Origin: Acanthaster planci
Lineage: Eukaryota > Echinodermata > Asteroidea > Valvatida > Acanthasteridae
Assembly: GCF_001949145.1 (NCBI RefSeq)
Contig: NW_019091503.1
Coordinates: 40,363-97,289 of the forward strand
Length of the DNA stretch: 56,927 nucleotides
Direction: 5' to 3'
In this document: one piece after another, positions 22,440 through 33,814 of the stretch
Layout of the letters: every line of letters starts with the position of its first letter
How positions within the stretch are numbered: position 1 is the first letter of the stretch
Notes under the pieces: model-generated
Told to the model about the DNA's origin: nothing
Databases searched by the model: none
Seen by the model: the letters and a program-made list of their open reading frames with translations, nothing else
Program-made: the position numbers and the translations under genes

Positions 22440-22900
22440 GGCCGCGCTATTTGTCTTCGATTTTGCAGGGTTTTTTTTAAACGGCCGCGCATGGTGGGAA
22501 TTCGCTCGTCACTTAGCGCCCGATTAGGGTGCTAGGAAGCGCCGATGGCCATGCACAGATTTTGTCACACGGTCACACGGGTAACAGCTTACGACGCGAA
22601 GAGCATGGTGGGTAAATTTCTGCCAGGCGCGCGAGCTCGCTCAATGCATTACGTAAGCGGCGATTAGCAATTCGGTATTTTTTTCTGTTTTTTTTCCTCA
22701 TCGCTGAAAATATTCTCACACAACACTTTATTCTTTCATCAAGATGACCATTGATGTTAAGCACAAACGACTTGCCAGCATTTACCTTTGTCAAGTCGAG
22801 CATTGCATTTAAACCCCCCCCCGGCTCGAAATTGTATTCCATCCCGTTGTAGTACCTTACGAGCACATATTGTTTGAGGACGAATTCGATGATTCTTAAT
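22440..22900. other. GC-rich, CpG-containing patch
   Basis: Within an AT-rich interval this ~450-bp patch is rich in GCGC and CGGC words. It holds two copies of GCATGGTGGG(A/T)AA (near 22,489 and 22,603). A 97-codon minus-strand frame (22,573-22,866) crosses it with no recognised family. It could be an unannotated promoter or CpG-rich regulatory element. Confidence 0.3.
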
Positions 22901-23609
22901 TGGCGAGGATACGAGCCCAGCAGCGCTTTGATTATTTATACCGCATAGTAATATCGTAGTCTATTCATTGAATAACGTGAATAACTGTTTTAAAGTTCAA
23001 GGATCGTGAGTTTTATCATCAAGCCACGAAGGATTTACTGGTATGGTGGATTTTATTAAGATAGAAATGATAATAGGATCATCCAATTAAGTCGGAGTTT
23101 GGAATCCTGATTTATTTTGCTGAGGCGCCGAGGCAGTCTGAGTGTAAGCTTTCAATCAGATAACGAATCTATTCCAGTTAAGAGTTTGTGAAACTGTGAG
23201 AGCATCTCCATTTCCAGGTTTTAATGAAGTTAATATGCTGGCCCTGTCATTGGCGCACAGCCAATTTAACCGGGTTTCATAACATGGTAATATATGGTGC
23301 TTTTTAAAATGCATGGTGTTGCAAGGGGTAAAAATGGATTCTGGAAGCATAACGATTTCCCACATTATCGTAGAGGTAAATATGTGCTCATATTTTGTCT
23401 TCGTTGTCTTTGTTAAGTGATCGGGCTCCGGGTTTCAAGTGGTCTATCTTACTCCTTTTTGGACGATAATTCTTCGCCGCTTTTCTCCAAGACGGTATAA
23501 TGTAAACTTAAACTTTTCACAAACATTAACCCTGATCGCTAGATGTGCATAATAGTGTGATGTCATGATGAAATCATCAGGTATCAAACAGCAGTTGATT
23601 TAAATCATG

Positions 23610-23970
23610 GCAAACCTTTATAAACACTGTGACATGTTTTTTTTAGTAACCTGCGTTTAGTGTTGTAACATTTAACATTTAAACCCATAAATGTTTACTT
23701 GTAAACACAAACATATTCAAAGACTAAACAAGTCAACACGTTTATTATTTTCAAGAACACGTGAATGTTTATTTCATAAACTCACTGTGTTTACATTGTA
23801 AACATTTCGACATGTTTATGAATTATTAATTTGTTCCATATTTAAACGTTAATGGCATTTAGCAAGTGTTTAACAAGAATTTAGATGTTTACCTATACAC
23901 ACTTCGACATGTTTACAACCTGTAACACTTTTTAAACACTGTGACGTGTTTATAATCTTATAGGTGTTTA
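23610..23970. repeat. AT-rich array of TGTTTA(C) words
   Basis: TAAACACTGTGACATGTTT near 23,622 returns as TAAACACTGTGACGTGTTTA near 23,932. Between them TGTTTAC and its complement GTAAACA recur many times in both orientations (ATGTTTACTTGTAAACACAA, ACATGTTTATG, CACGTTTATT). The block looks like a short non-autonomous element built from degenerate heptamers. Ends are approximate. Confidence 0.55.
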
Positions 23971-26900
23971 TGTATATATATTTAAGTTCAAAATTTAATT
24001 CAATTGTCATTTAATAGACCTGTGCTTCTTCTTCAATTAGATTTTCGATGACATGCGTCAAAATTATGTGACGTCATCAATATAGAAATCGATATCACCC
24101 AATCAACTTGTGTTTGTAACTCAAACACGTCCCGTCTGGTTTTGTTTTTGAGTTTTACTTTGCCGTTTCTGAATTTTTCCCTGTTGAGTTGCTTGCGTTT
24201 TAAGATTCTTTTTACATATTTGGGCCTGATTTAGGAGCTACATGTACTCAAACGCATAAGTTGTTTGTTCCCATCGTAAAAGGGCATTAGATTAGGCAGT
24301 CATCTATGAATGAAGGAAGACTGTGCTGTAAGTAGTCAGTGCTCTGTCAGCGTTGCGATGCACTAGATCCTGAATTCCCACTGGTTTATATCCAGGGCAA
24401 AGGGAATATTGTGCGTCAGAAATATCAGCGGTCTTGATTCATCTGTCAACAACTGCTGGCAGATTTGGACTTCATATGAAGTAACAGATAAATCTGCTTT
24501 TACAAACTTGCAATGACGGACGAAAATACGGGGCGTTTTGGAGAATCGGGTTAAGTTTACAGATTTTGCAGGAAGTCGCGAGGTGAACAGTTGATTTCTG
24601 TAGCCTCTGAAATAGATAATAGATGTATGCATTTAGATTCGGCAAATAACTGTTCATAACATCATCGCCTGCTTCCTTGTGATCAATGGGCGTAAACTGT
24701 TGTCACCTTTAGCGATGATCTAAAGAGATGGTACATATTAACTAAATAAATTGTTGGTTGGAGATATTAAAATATGGCTTCCTCTACTTGAAAATCAATG
24801 TATCATAAGCCCAAGAAATGTTTGTCCCATTGCCCTAAAATGCGGTTAATCCGGTGCAAAATTGACGGCCTTCAATTGAACCTTCCCACTTCAAATTCCC
24901 ACGGGACTTAAATAAATCCCCTTCTCTAGCTTTCTTGGGATCAGTGAAAATCCGGTAGAGGGGATTGGGTGTTTTATGCCAGTCTACCTGGCGCCATTCC
25001 GGGTTCTACCTTCATGCCAGACTGCTAACAGGAAAGGGTAACGCCTAAGGTGTGCAGCCGCGCACCATCAGCCAGTAGACCCTACCCCCCCCCCAACTCA
25101 ATGGCAGAAACACGCTGCTCCGTGAAGACAACTGAAACAAGAAATGACTTGCACTAGGGTGGACCAATCGTGAAAAACCACAATGTGTGAAGTAGAGACT
25201 GATCAAAACATACATAATAAAAAGAACATAAGGTCATGCATTTTGCTAGAACTGAGCAAAGGACACCGCGAACAACTTGGCTGAAACAAACCACAACAGA
25301 TGCTAGATTTTCAATGATTTAACCGAGCGTAAATTGACTTAATTTGATAACAAGTTACAACCAATAACTTAACTTCCTGTACCCTCGACAATTTATCGCA
25401 AAAAGCCCCTCCGTATACTTGTCATTTGCTCTCACGTCCACTTGCAAAATACACCAGACGCAGATGATCCTCCGCAAGGAAATAGTTCATGACGTCTCTG
25501 TAAGCCTTTTAAGCTCTTTCTAAATCACTGGCACCCGAGTTATAATGCAGACCCTCCTGGGGTCCGCTGAAAACACACAAAAATTCCCTGAACTTTATAA
25601 GCAAGGGTTGGGTAAATATAGAGTGCCTGCACTTTTCGTAAGACTTTGATGACATGGATGATTGAGAAACGCCTTGAGATACATTAACTATGAACACTAT
25701 TCAATTTTTGATAAAACTTTGGAAGTCGGATTTTTATACTTTTCTTGCAACCTTTGATCTATGCCCAAACGATTGTCTGACAAACAAAGGCGGCCTCTCG
25801 TGCTAGCCATCTCTGTGGCAGTATGCAGCTTGTCGTAATGTCTGCCGAACCGGCACTGCCTTGGCCATTTCGGTATCGCGCCGGTTGTCTGGTTTGTCGG
25901 TATTGTTGGCAAAATGCTGCTCTGTGCCCCGAAACTGACAAATGTACGTACACTGCACCAGCCAAATTTGGCACTTCAATAACAAACTGCCGCTTTGAAA
26001 TGTCTATTCTAGAGGCAAAAGTGACGCCATACCGGCACAAATTTGCTGGTCACTGAATGTCAGTCAGTAGGACACTGTACCAAACTGCCAAACACTTACA
26101 GTATTGCATTTTTCATTAACAATTCTTGGCCAAAATGACCCTTTCCAAGTGAACTTTTAACCGGTCAGTTCGAATGATCAGATGGAAAATTACGTTCTTC
26201 GTCAGAAACGTGGTGACAAAAGTTTCCCTGAATTGCTAGAGGAATTTTCAAGTCGTCGTTGTCAAAATAAGAAGAGTACTCTACATGAAAACAGCAAATA
26301 GTAGAGGAATGCCTCCATAACTTCTAATGTCATTTTCATATCAGATTAACACACGTCAGGTTGCATGTTAACTTGTCTTGACATTAAGAGCAAAAGAATT
26401 TGATGGCCTTCCATTACTGTTGAATGAAATCAAATTCGCACGTCCACATTAGCCATATTATATATATAACGGTTTTTTGCCCTTACCCAACGTATATTAA
26501 TAGCCATATTGTTTTCCTGTCGTTCAAGTAACCACTCATTTACATTTCCTTTTTCCAGTCTCAGAAATTAACACCAAATTCGAAATTCCAATCAAATTAG
26601 GTCCACTAAGAGTGAAGTGGTTTTTCTTCGCCAAATAGGAATTCATCTCTCCACGATCTTAATGATGACATCAGTGGCAAAGACGGGCCGGGAAAGACGC
26701 GCCAGCTGACAGCTATAATTGTCCGGCAGCAAACGGTGACAAGTGAGGGCAGATGCGAAGTTGGGATCCACCAAACACGAATCTTGCATTTTGATCACGC
26801 CTGCGTGCATTGGGTTATATCGTCATTTTAGAGTTGACCCTGCTGAAGACTTTTTTCTGAGGGTATTTACTCCTCCGGGAATAAGGTGCCAAGGGTTTTG

Positions 26901-28315
26901 ATAATCCAACTTCAAAGGGCAAGAGATATGTGGTGAAAGATAGTTGATATTTTGGGACCGTCTCTCCCCAGCTCGAGTGATATCCAGGGTACTCAGGGTA
27001 GCTCTGCAGGACTGACAGGACTGGAAAAAAATGTTTCCAGGCGGGGACTAAGCAGTATCCTCGTCGACACTCTACGTGACCATCCGTTTAGATATAAAAT
27101 TGATGATGTTAAATATGGATGGTTTCTGGCGCAAAGAGGTGCATAGAAAAACAGGTCAGTAAATGTTTAATTCTGTAGCACCGTGTAAAACTGTTTAAAA
27201 AAATGATGTAAAATATATGAAGAAGAGATTTAGATTGTTGTAAGGTATCACTTGGCGAAAGTGCATAACTTAGCCAAAGTGTAACAAGACTTTCGTTGGC
27301 CTCCTTCGTTCAGTATCAGTATGCCTTTATATAGTTATGCCTCTGGGGTGCGTAAATTGAACACCATCAATCTTTCCGAAAAAAAAAATTTTGCCCACAG
27401 ACATGTTCGCGTTTATCTCCTTTGAATAGAAGACTGAATTAAACAAAAGAAAAATTAAAAGTCTCCTAAGATTAAAAAAGTATGCTTAAGATTCAGATGT
27501 TTCGCCTTTAACAACCAGCAAGATGGATCTTATCTGTCTCTACCTTGTGTCTAGTGATTGGCCTCGTTGTAGGTCGTTGCACAACTAGGAACTTCGCTGT
27601 ATAATCTCATTAAATTTAATCACTTTTGAAGCTTTTAACCTTGAAAGTGTCCTCAGTTACCTGAAAACGGGGTTAGCTGACGTAGTAAAGATTCCCCAGA
27701 CTCACCAGGTGTTTCTTGTTGTTTAGTCTGATCCAGCACCCACACCCTTTCCCGGCGACCTAGACGCCCCCTACTAATAGCCGTGTTTAATCGATTCCTT
27801 ACTTTCTTGATCGAACACAACACAGCAAGCTCAGGTAACGAGTTAATCGCGTAGACACGCTAGGAGCTTTTCAGATTTTCTAAATGAAATTTATCACGTC
27901 TTAATTAAGAAAAACAAACCAGCCACAAGTTTTTTAATAAGCAAAATCTATACATTAGCTACGTCTGTCTTGAGTGCATGAGGTCTCGGAACGAAACAAA
28001 GAATAAAAGTTTGTGGTCAGGGCGTTCTCGTTGAGGGGAAAACGTCTCCTACCCGTAGTTTTACACTGACTGAATTTGCCTTGTCTTTGTAGTGATTGGA
28101 ATCAGCTCTCTAGCAGTAACTTACACCGGCGTCAGTTGAGATAGGTAAATTTGCTTGGACTTGCACTTGCTGACGTGAGCATGTGTGCCTTGCTCAGGGC
28201 CGAATAATCCCATAGGCACAGAAGCACAGTATAGGGCCAGTACTAACAAGGGCGACGAATAATTAGAGGGTCGACAAAAATACTACACAGTGCGTCATTT
28301 AATGTAAACAACTCT
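23971..28315. other. intergenic, no gene recognised
   Basis: Short open frames only. Overlapping frames at 25,697-26,056 on both strands sit in a locally GC-richer patch with several CCGG words. 26,640-27,150 is another GC-richer patch with a 64-codon frame. None matches a family I know. Confidence 0.45.
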
Positions 28316-28358
28316 GACCCCCCCCCTCTCTCTCTCTCTCTTTCTCTCTCCTCTCTCT
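28316..28358 (+). repeat. (CT)n microsatellite
   Basis: A C run passes into about 20 CT repeats with two interruptions, ending at CTCTCTCTGA. Confidence 0.9.
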
Positions 28359-28459
28359 GAATTTTTCGATTATTATGTGATTCAAGGCTCCATTGTCGCT
28401 TACAAACGCTGCCTTTGATCAGCGGAGGATTGTGAACCTGTACGTATTTTTCAACTATT

Positions 28460-28516
28460 GCGCGTGCTCAGAACTATGCACGCATGCTCAAAACAACGCG
28501 CGCATGCTCAGAACTG
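28460..28516 (+). repeat. three tandem GCRYGCATGCTCA-type units
   Basis: GCGCGTGCTCAGAAC, GCACGCATGCTCAAAAC and GCGCGCATGCTCAGAAC follow each other with a period of about 20 bp. The GCGCATGC core resembles an NRF1 half-site. The block could be a small regulatory cluster or a micro-minisatellite. Confidence 0.6.
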
Positions 28517-28519
28517 GTA

Positions 28520-30360
28520 AAAAGGACCGGTATTTTTGTCGCCACCACGCGTCTCAAAGTCTTCCATTGTGCCTGGTGTATATTTCACTCGGAGCGTTTG
28601 CATTATAATGAATTTGTGTGTTAATCATTTATCACTTCCTATCATTTTAACGAGTGTGTTATTTTTCTGTGATTTCATATGTTATTTGACACATAATTTT
28701 ATGCTGTATTGCACACGTTTATGATTGCAACCAGGAAATCAAATTTCATAATTTTATTTGTGTGACAAGCAAAGTAAGAAGAGTGAATTGAATTAATCCG
28801 GAACAGCAAAACTTATTGCAATGGGAAAGACTTTTTGTGTTCTCTGTAATTCGACCTCAATTATTCTGCCGGTAATGGAGATGTCAAGCTTTTTAGGCTA
28901 ACAAAATTAGTTATTTTCAGATGCAGGTAAAGTAGTGAGCAAAAGTAAGCCATTCGAGGTATTGCTTGGAATAAACCAGGGTGATGAAGATCGTCTAGGT
29001 TTTTAACATATAGGTTTTTGTCATGCAAAAGCATGCACCACCGACTTCGGCTTGCATGTACATGAATGGACAGTTTTATGCATCATTCTCAACATTTATT
29101 TAGCTCGTATGCTGTACTGCTCCCTGTTCCATTACTTTACGTAATGAAAATATGTGAATAAAACAAACCACATACAAATAGGCCTCTTTAACTGAAACCA
29201 AAGTCAGGACGTGAAGACAAGTGTTTTACAGTGCTATGAATGTCAAGCAAATCTTGAATATGCCTACCGTGTGTGACTAACATTTGTAATAAATAAATGC
29301 AGATTTCGATGATTGGCATTTGGAAAGTTAAACTGGTTAATTTCTTTAAATAAAACAGTTAAAGAAAATGGAAAACATTTAAGCTGTCACATGTTCTATG
29401 GCTGAGCAACAACCTACAGATATCTTCATTCATTAGTGGATAAAGATACAGACTGGAGGTTCATGGGCGTGTTAGCCCAAAGCATATCTCCATATCTCCA
29501 TACCTTACAAGAGATGGTCATAGTCACGCACTGGGGACTACGTATGCTTGCCCTTGTTCCGACTATAATCAAAATCACCCGGTATGTGCCTACGTCCAAA
29601 TTGACTGCTATTTCGGTAAAATTTGCCTGAGAGACTTGCTCAACGGTGTTCAGGGAACGTCTTGGTTTCAGTGCATGTTTTCATTCTACTCCTGTCCTGC
29701 AAACTAATTTGGTAAAATGAAAAGCACAAGAGCCCATTACGTATTTAGTAGTTTATAGTCAAACCCTATATTTATCTTATATCTTGAACATAAACAGGAC
29801 CGAGACTAACAAGTAATCTGTGATTTCGCACGCTTTGCCAGAGGTTTATGGTTTGATTGACAAGTAACTGTGCACAGAAACAAACACTCAATTAAAAGGC
29901 AAGGGTGTTTTTGTTAGCCATTACATTATTCTCCGTGAGGAATGTGGAATAATAATGTAACGCCTGCAGTTGGTCAAAAAATGATTTGGCATGATGGTCA
30001 CATCGGACTGCACAGTGACCTGGCTAGAGTCCCAAAATCAAGGATTATCATAATATTATCCTGAATGTAAGTGTGGAATAAATTTTGAATGTGACGAGTT
30101 TTCGGATGTTCTTGCACTATGGCTTAAAGAATGCATATTATATTGAGTGATTTGGTTGGAGAAAAAAATGCAAACTGCTTCTTAATTTAAGGGTAACTTC
30201 TTGATTTCACAGATGTGGGCTTTATGGTCCTAACATCACTGCGCCGTTCATGTGTTTCCTCGCAAGCATTTTCGTTCTTGATCGAATGGTACTGTTTTTA
30301 GTCAATCACAAAACCTGTTAAAGTTTTATACCCAGAAATGAAGGTCATGTCATCCATGTT
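28520..30360. other. intergenic, nothing recognised
   Basis: AT-rich sequence with short open frames on both strands. I see no repeat, RNA gene or coding signal. Confidence 0.5.
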
Positions 30361-30361
30361 G

Positions 30362-30462
30362 CTTATGCTTGCTTGCTTGCTTTTATTCACCCATCCATCC
30401 ATCCATCCATCCATTCATTCATTCATTCATTCATTCATTCATTCATTCATTCATTTATTTAC
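30362..30462 (-). repeat. microsatellite (GATG/GAAT)n, probably the LINE 3' tail
   Basis: On the plus strand (TTGC)n-like, then (CATC)n, then (ATTC)n, ending TTTATTTACC. On the minus strand this is (GAAT/TGAA)n then (GATG)n, directly after the 3' end of the minus-strand LINE. L2-clade LINEs end in (TGAA)n-like tails, so the microsatellite is most simply the tail that has since expanded. Confidence 0.75.
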
Positions 30463-30783
30463 CCATTCGCATTAGTATTTGGTCTTCCATTGGGGCCCTG
30501 CATAAAAAGTTTTAAAATCATAATCTTACAATAAAACTACAGCAACACAAGTTAAACAAAAGAAGCAGGAAAAAATTATTTAAAAAAACTCTAAATACAT
30601 TGGAGAAGAGAAAATGCGATGAATCAAAAATCTCTGCAATCTATCTTGTTAGGATTGCTTCATGTAATTCTGCCTTAAAATCATCCGAATTGCTCAACAC
30701 TGAATGGATTCTATTGAATCAATTTGTTTCTTACGGTTAATCCACCAGGTGAGCAGTAGTCCACAATCGGCAAAACAAGGGTC

Positions 30784-31386
30784 TCAGTGAAGAGGCACAT
30801 TAGAATGGCAATTACCAGATACAAGACAGATCAGACCAATCAGTCTGTTACACTTGGAGATTACGTCTCGAACGTGTAAATCCCAAGATAGATTACTTTG
30901 AAAGAAGCAGCCAAGAGGCTTAAGAGAGCTCACACATTCCAAAACAGCCCCAGAAAGAGTGTACCTCAGATTTGGTAGCTGACGCCATGTCAAACGCATG
31001 ACTTCACATTTGTAAGCATTTAAACGCATGCAGTTGGACTCGGCCCACTCAGAAATAGTGTCCAAGTCCTTTTGAAAAACAGCATTTTGATGACCAGTGT
31101 AGACATTAGGAAAGTGAAACGTATCATCGGCATACTGCACCACGCTAGGTGAGATGTGTAGTTGTAGGTCATTGGCATACAACACATACAAAAGAGGACC
31201 CAGCACTGAACCTTGTGGCATGCCAGAAGTGACTGGCAACCAATCGGAAGAGCAACCCTTAAATACAACTCGTTGCAAGCGATTTGTCAAAAAAACACTT
31301 AATCCAGTCAAGCGCTGCATCATGGATGTTGTAGTATATTTGGAGTTTTTTAATGAGAACTTTGTGTGATATGGTATCAAAAGCAC
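30784..31386 (-). pseudogene. LINE-A reverse transcriptase remnant
   Basis: A 200-codon open frame with reverse-transcriptase block GMPQGSVLGPLLYVLYANDL, the catalytic YADDT, and a thumb-like segment LGCFFQSNLSWDLHV. Upstream in another register are further palm residues (AFDTISHKVL). After the stop the sequence continues in another frame with LVLPIVDYCS, typical of the family C-terminus, so this is a broken copy. Confidence 0.88.
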
Positions 31387-31735
31387 GATTGAAGTCCAAT
31401 TATGCTAGGTCCATAGCAGGCACTATGGCATCCAAGGATTTCAGCCAATCTGAAGTTGCGGATATGACAGCTGTGGTGCAGGGCCTCCCGGGTATGAAAC
31501 CGTGCTGCCGGGAAGATATAAGAGCATTATCCAGACAATGGTCATATATATCCAATCTTATGTAGTATTAGTTGTGGTAGGCTCAGACAATAGTTGATCC
31601 AAACAAAAGCTCTCAGCTAAATCTTGAAGAGTAGATCTCAAAGGGCAAGGATCAACAGAAGACCAGTTGACATTAAAATCACCCATAAGGATGAAGCCAG
31701 CCTACGAATCAAGATGAAGGATATTTAAAGCCTCT

Positions 31736-32524
31736 TCAAGAAGACCAACACTGGTAATGTCCCAAGGGGGCCTGTAATACTCCACAGAGCCAACGCTCAG
31801 AGTTTATGGTAAATTCCGCACACACAAATTCAATATCCGATGGTATATTGGCGGAGTCAGCTGAAGTTGGATTAAGAAAGTTTGATAACGCAAGCAATAC
31901 CCCTCCACCACGACGATTTCTGTCCTTACGAAATACGCAATGAGTATCAAAAACAACAGAGTCAGGAATTGTGGAGTCTAGCCACGTTACTATGATAGCA
32001 ACAACAGACAGATTCATTGAGTGGACAACTGTCTGAACTTCCGGTATTTTGTTTTTGATACTGCGAGCATTGATGTTCGCACCAAAAAATTCTTTCTTAT
32101 TCTTACAATAAACAGGAACAGTAGTCAATTGGCTAGGTTGGGGCAAGATGGTCACGGAGGTGTTAACGCCGTCAGAATCCCCATCACTAGTTGAGATCGA
32201 AGAGTCAAAATAAGAGTCCGATAACGGAGGTAAGCAGCAGTGTAGACAGTTACAAATTTCATCGGGTAAATTATACAGACGACTATATTCTGGCACAGAT
32301 TCGGATTGATATTTTATATGGAACCAGGTAGAACAAGTGCTGCAGAGGAGGCCCATTTGATTTGACTTAACAACAGGTTTTAAACATGTGCCACATGGAT
32401 ACTTGTAAACTGGTCCGGGGTTTATTTCCACATCGCCGCAGACTAACAACACAACCAACTGAGGATCGTATGTGTAGACTTGCATTATGAGCTGGAATCG
32501 TGTGCGATAGAGCGTTACAAACAT
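31736..32524 (-). pseudogene. LINE-A N-terminal region: 2A-like motif, PHD finger, AP endonuclease start
   Basis: A 262-codon frame. Residues 24-38 read VVLLVCGDVEINPGP, a 2A-like ribosome-skipping motif. Residues 44-72 hold CGTC, LLCSTC and WFH of a PHD-type zinc finger, where the Cys expected after WFHIK is Tyr72. The AP endonuclease starts with NARSIKNK. The usual E-T-W-L catalytic Glu is Val (IIVTWLD). The frame shifts after WLCGV, and the next frame carries MGDFN. Known relatives are LINEs with 2A-like N-termini described from sea urchin and other invertebrates. Confidence 0.85.
32411..32434 (-). other. 2A-like motif DVEINPGP in LINE-A
   Basis: The minus strand encodes DVEINPGP, fitting the consensus D(V/I)ExNPGP, preceded by the hydrophobic run QLVVLLVCG. 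In known 2A sequences the ribosome skips the Gly-Pro bond. The hydrophobic lead also resembles a signal or targeting peptide, as reported for some 2A-bearing LINEs. Confidence 0.8.
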
Positions 32525-32737
32525 GGCGACTCGGTGTACTTTCCTGCAAACAGTTGTTAATTAAATACGAAATCAAGTCCGTTAAAGCTAAAACGACCAC
32601 AGGTATTCGAATTCAATGTTCTGCAGGATCTATATTGCCCAAACACTCCGAAGCAATACCACCATGAGATGTAGGCCAGAATCTGAAAGCCAAAAAAGTA
32701 ATAAAAGCAGCAAGGGACGGAACACACGCCCTACCGA

Positions 32738-33540
32738 CAGTGTTGTAATACTCGTACTCGGTACTACTACTCGAGTACCGTTTTCAGAGTACTCGAACTT
32801 GTACTCGGACGTCCAAGTACTCGTACTCGAACTACAGTTCTTGTACCCAGGCTTCAATATACTCGGAACTCGACATTCAAAAATTGTACTCGAGCGTCAA
32901 AGTACTCGTACTCGATTAGCAGTACTCGATAAAAAAATCCTTTAAGTTAACTTACCACGCACAGCCGTTAAAATAAGGTACAAAAATATCGACTCCAATG
33001 ATCCGATATTCGGTACGGTTCTGACAAAGAGAAGGCCGAACGTGGGACCATTAACACATACGACCCATTCACCGTCTGTACGCGTACTTAACCAATCAGG
33101 TACGCAAATTATATTGTGGTACTCCAGAATGGTCCCGCGATTTACTTGGTCATTGGTAGTCTGGTTCCTGGACCCGAAAATTCGTACAACGAACCCAGTA
33201 TACAGAAAATCACAGGCATGTGTATAATTGAGTCTGGAAAATAGACTTCGCCGCGCCGTGCACGTTGTGTCAACTGCAGCCTTTTGCATTCGGTGTTTCT
33301 TTTACACAGTGGCAGGTCTTAGAGTCTCGAAATTAAGATGAAACTACTTTTGAATTAGAAGCACTTGTACTCATACTCGGAATTAGAGGTATTTTTACTC
33401 GTACTCGGAAATGCAAGTACTTGTACTCGGAAACCAGTACTTGTACTCGGCTAGCAAAGTACTCGCCCTGTCTTTGTACTCGGCAGTCAAAGTACTCCGC
33501 AGTACTCGGTACTCGGAAAAAGTACTTGACTACAACACTG
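32738..33540. mobile_element. hAT-like non-autonomous element built from TACTCG words (803 bp)
   Basis: Ends are CAGTGTTGTA and its complement TACAACACTG. Flanks CCTACCGA (32,730-32,737) and CATACCGA (33,541-33,548) agree at 7 of 8 bases, as expected for an 8-bp hAT target duplication. Two blocks (about 32,747-32,935 and 33,360-33,530) consist of degenerate (A)GTACTCG repeats in one main orientation. The ~400 bp between them have no transposase-like frame. Confidence 0.8.
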
Positions 33541-33814
33541 CATACCGACCGTTCACCATGTGTAGTGTACAGTCACATGTACATTACACAAGCATACACC
33601 AAACCAACAACATTTTGAAAATAAAATTGAAGATTAACGTTGAATTAATTAAACAACAATTTGATTAAAAATTAATTAAAATAGTAAAAAAAAAATAATA
33701 AAATTAGGTGGCAAAATGGACATTAAAATAGCTGGAGTATTCAAAAGAGAAGACTTTGTTTCATAGCCTTTTAAGAAGTCTCCAGTGAAGGCGAACATCT
33801 GATGTTTAATAACT

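Larger units (their letters stand above)
30385..32620 (-). mobile_element. decayed L2/CR1-like LINE (LINE-A), internally deleted
   Basis: Read on the minus strand the order is: 2A-like motif, PHD-type finger, AP endonuclease, reverse transcriptase, short 3' UTR with CAGGGCCCCAATGG, and the (TGAA)n-like tail. The endonuclease passes GDFN (31,672-31,686) but then runs straight into the middle of the reverse transcriptase (AFDTISHKVL, then GMPQGS at 31,207-31,224 and YADDT at 31,120-31,134). The end of the endonuclease and the start of the reverse transcriptase are therefore deleted. Frameshifts and stops lie near 31,735, 31,390 and 30,785. The element cannot act autonomously. Confidence 0.85.

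Noticed and set aside
32942-33289. 115-codon minus-strand frame in the middle of the hAT-like element
   Set aside because: No transposase, zinc-finger or dimerisation motif. It is best seen as non-coding filler of a non-autonomous element.
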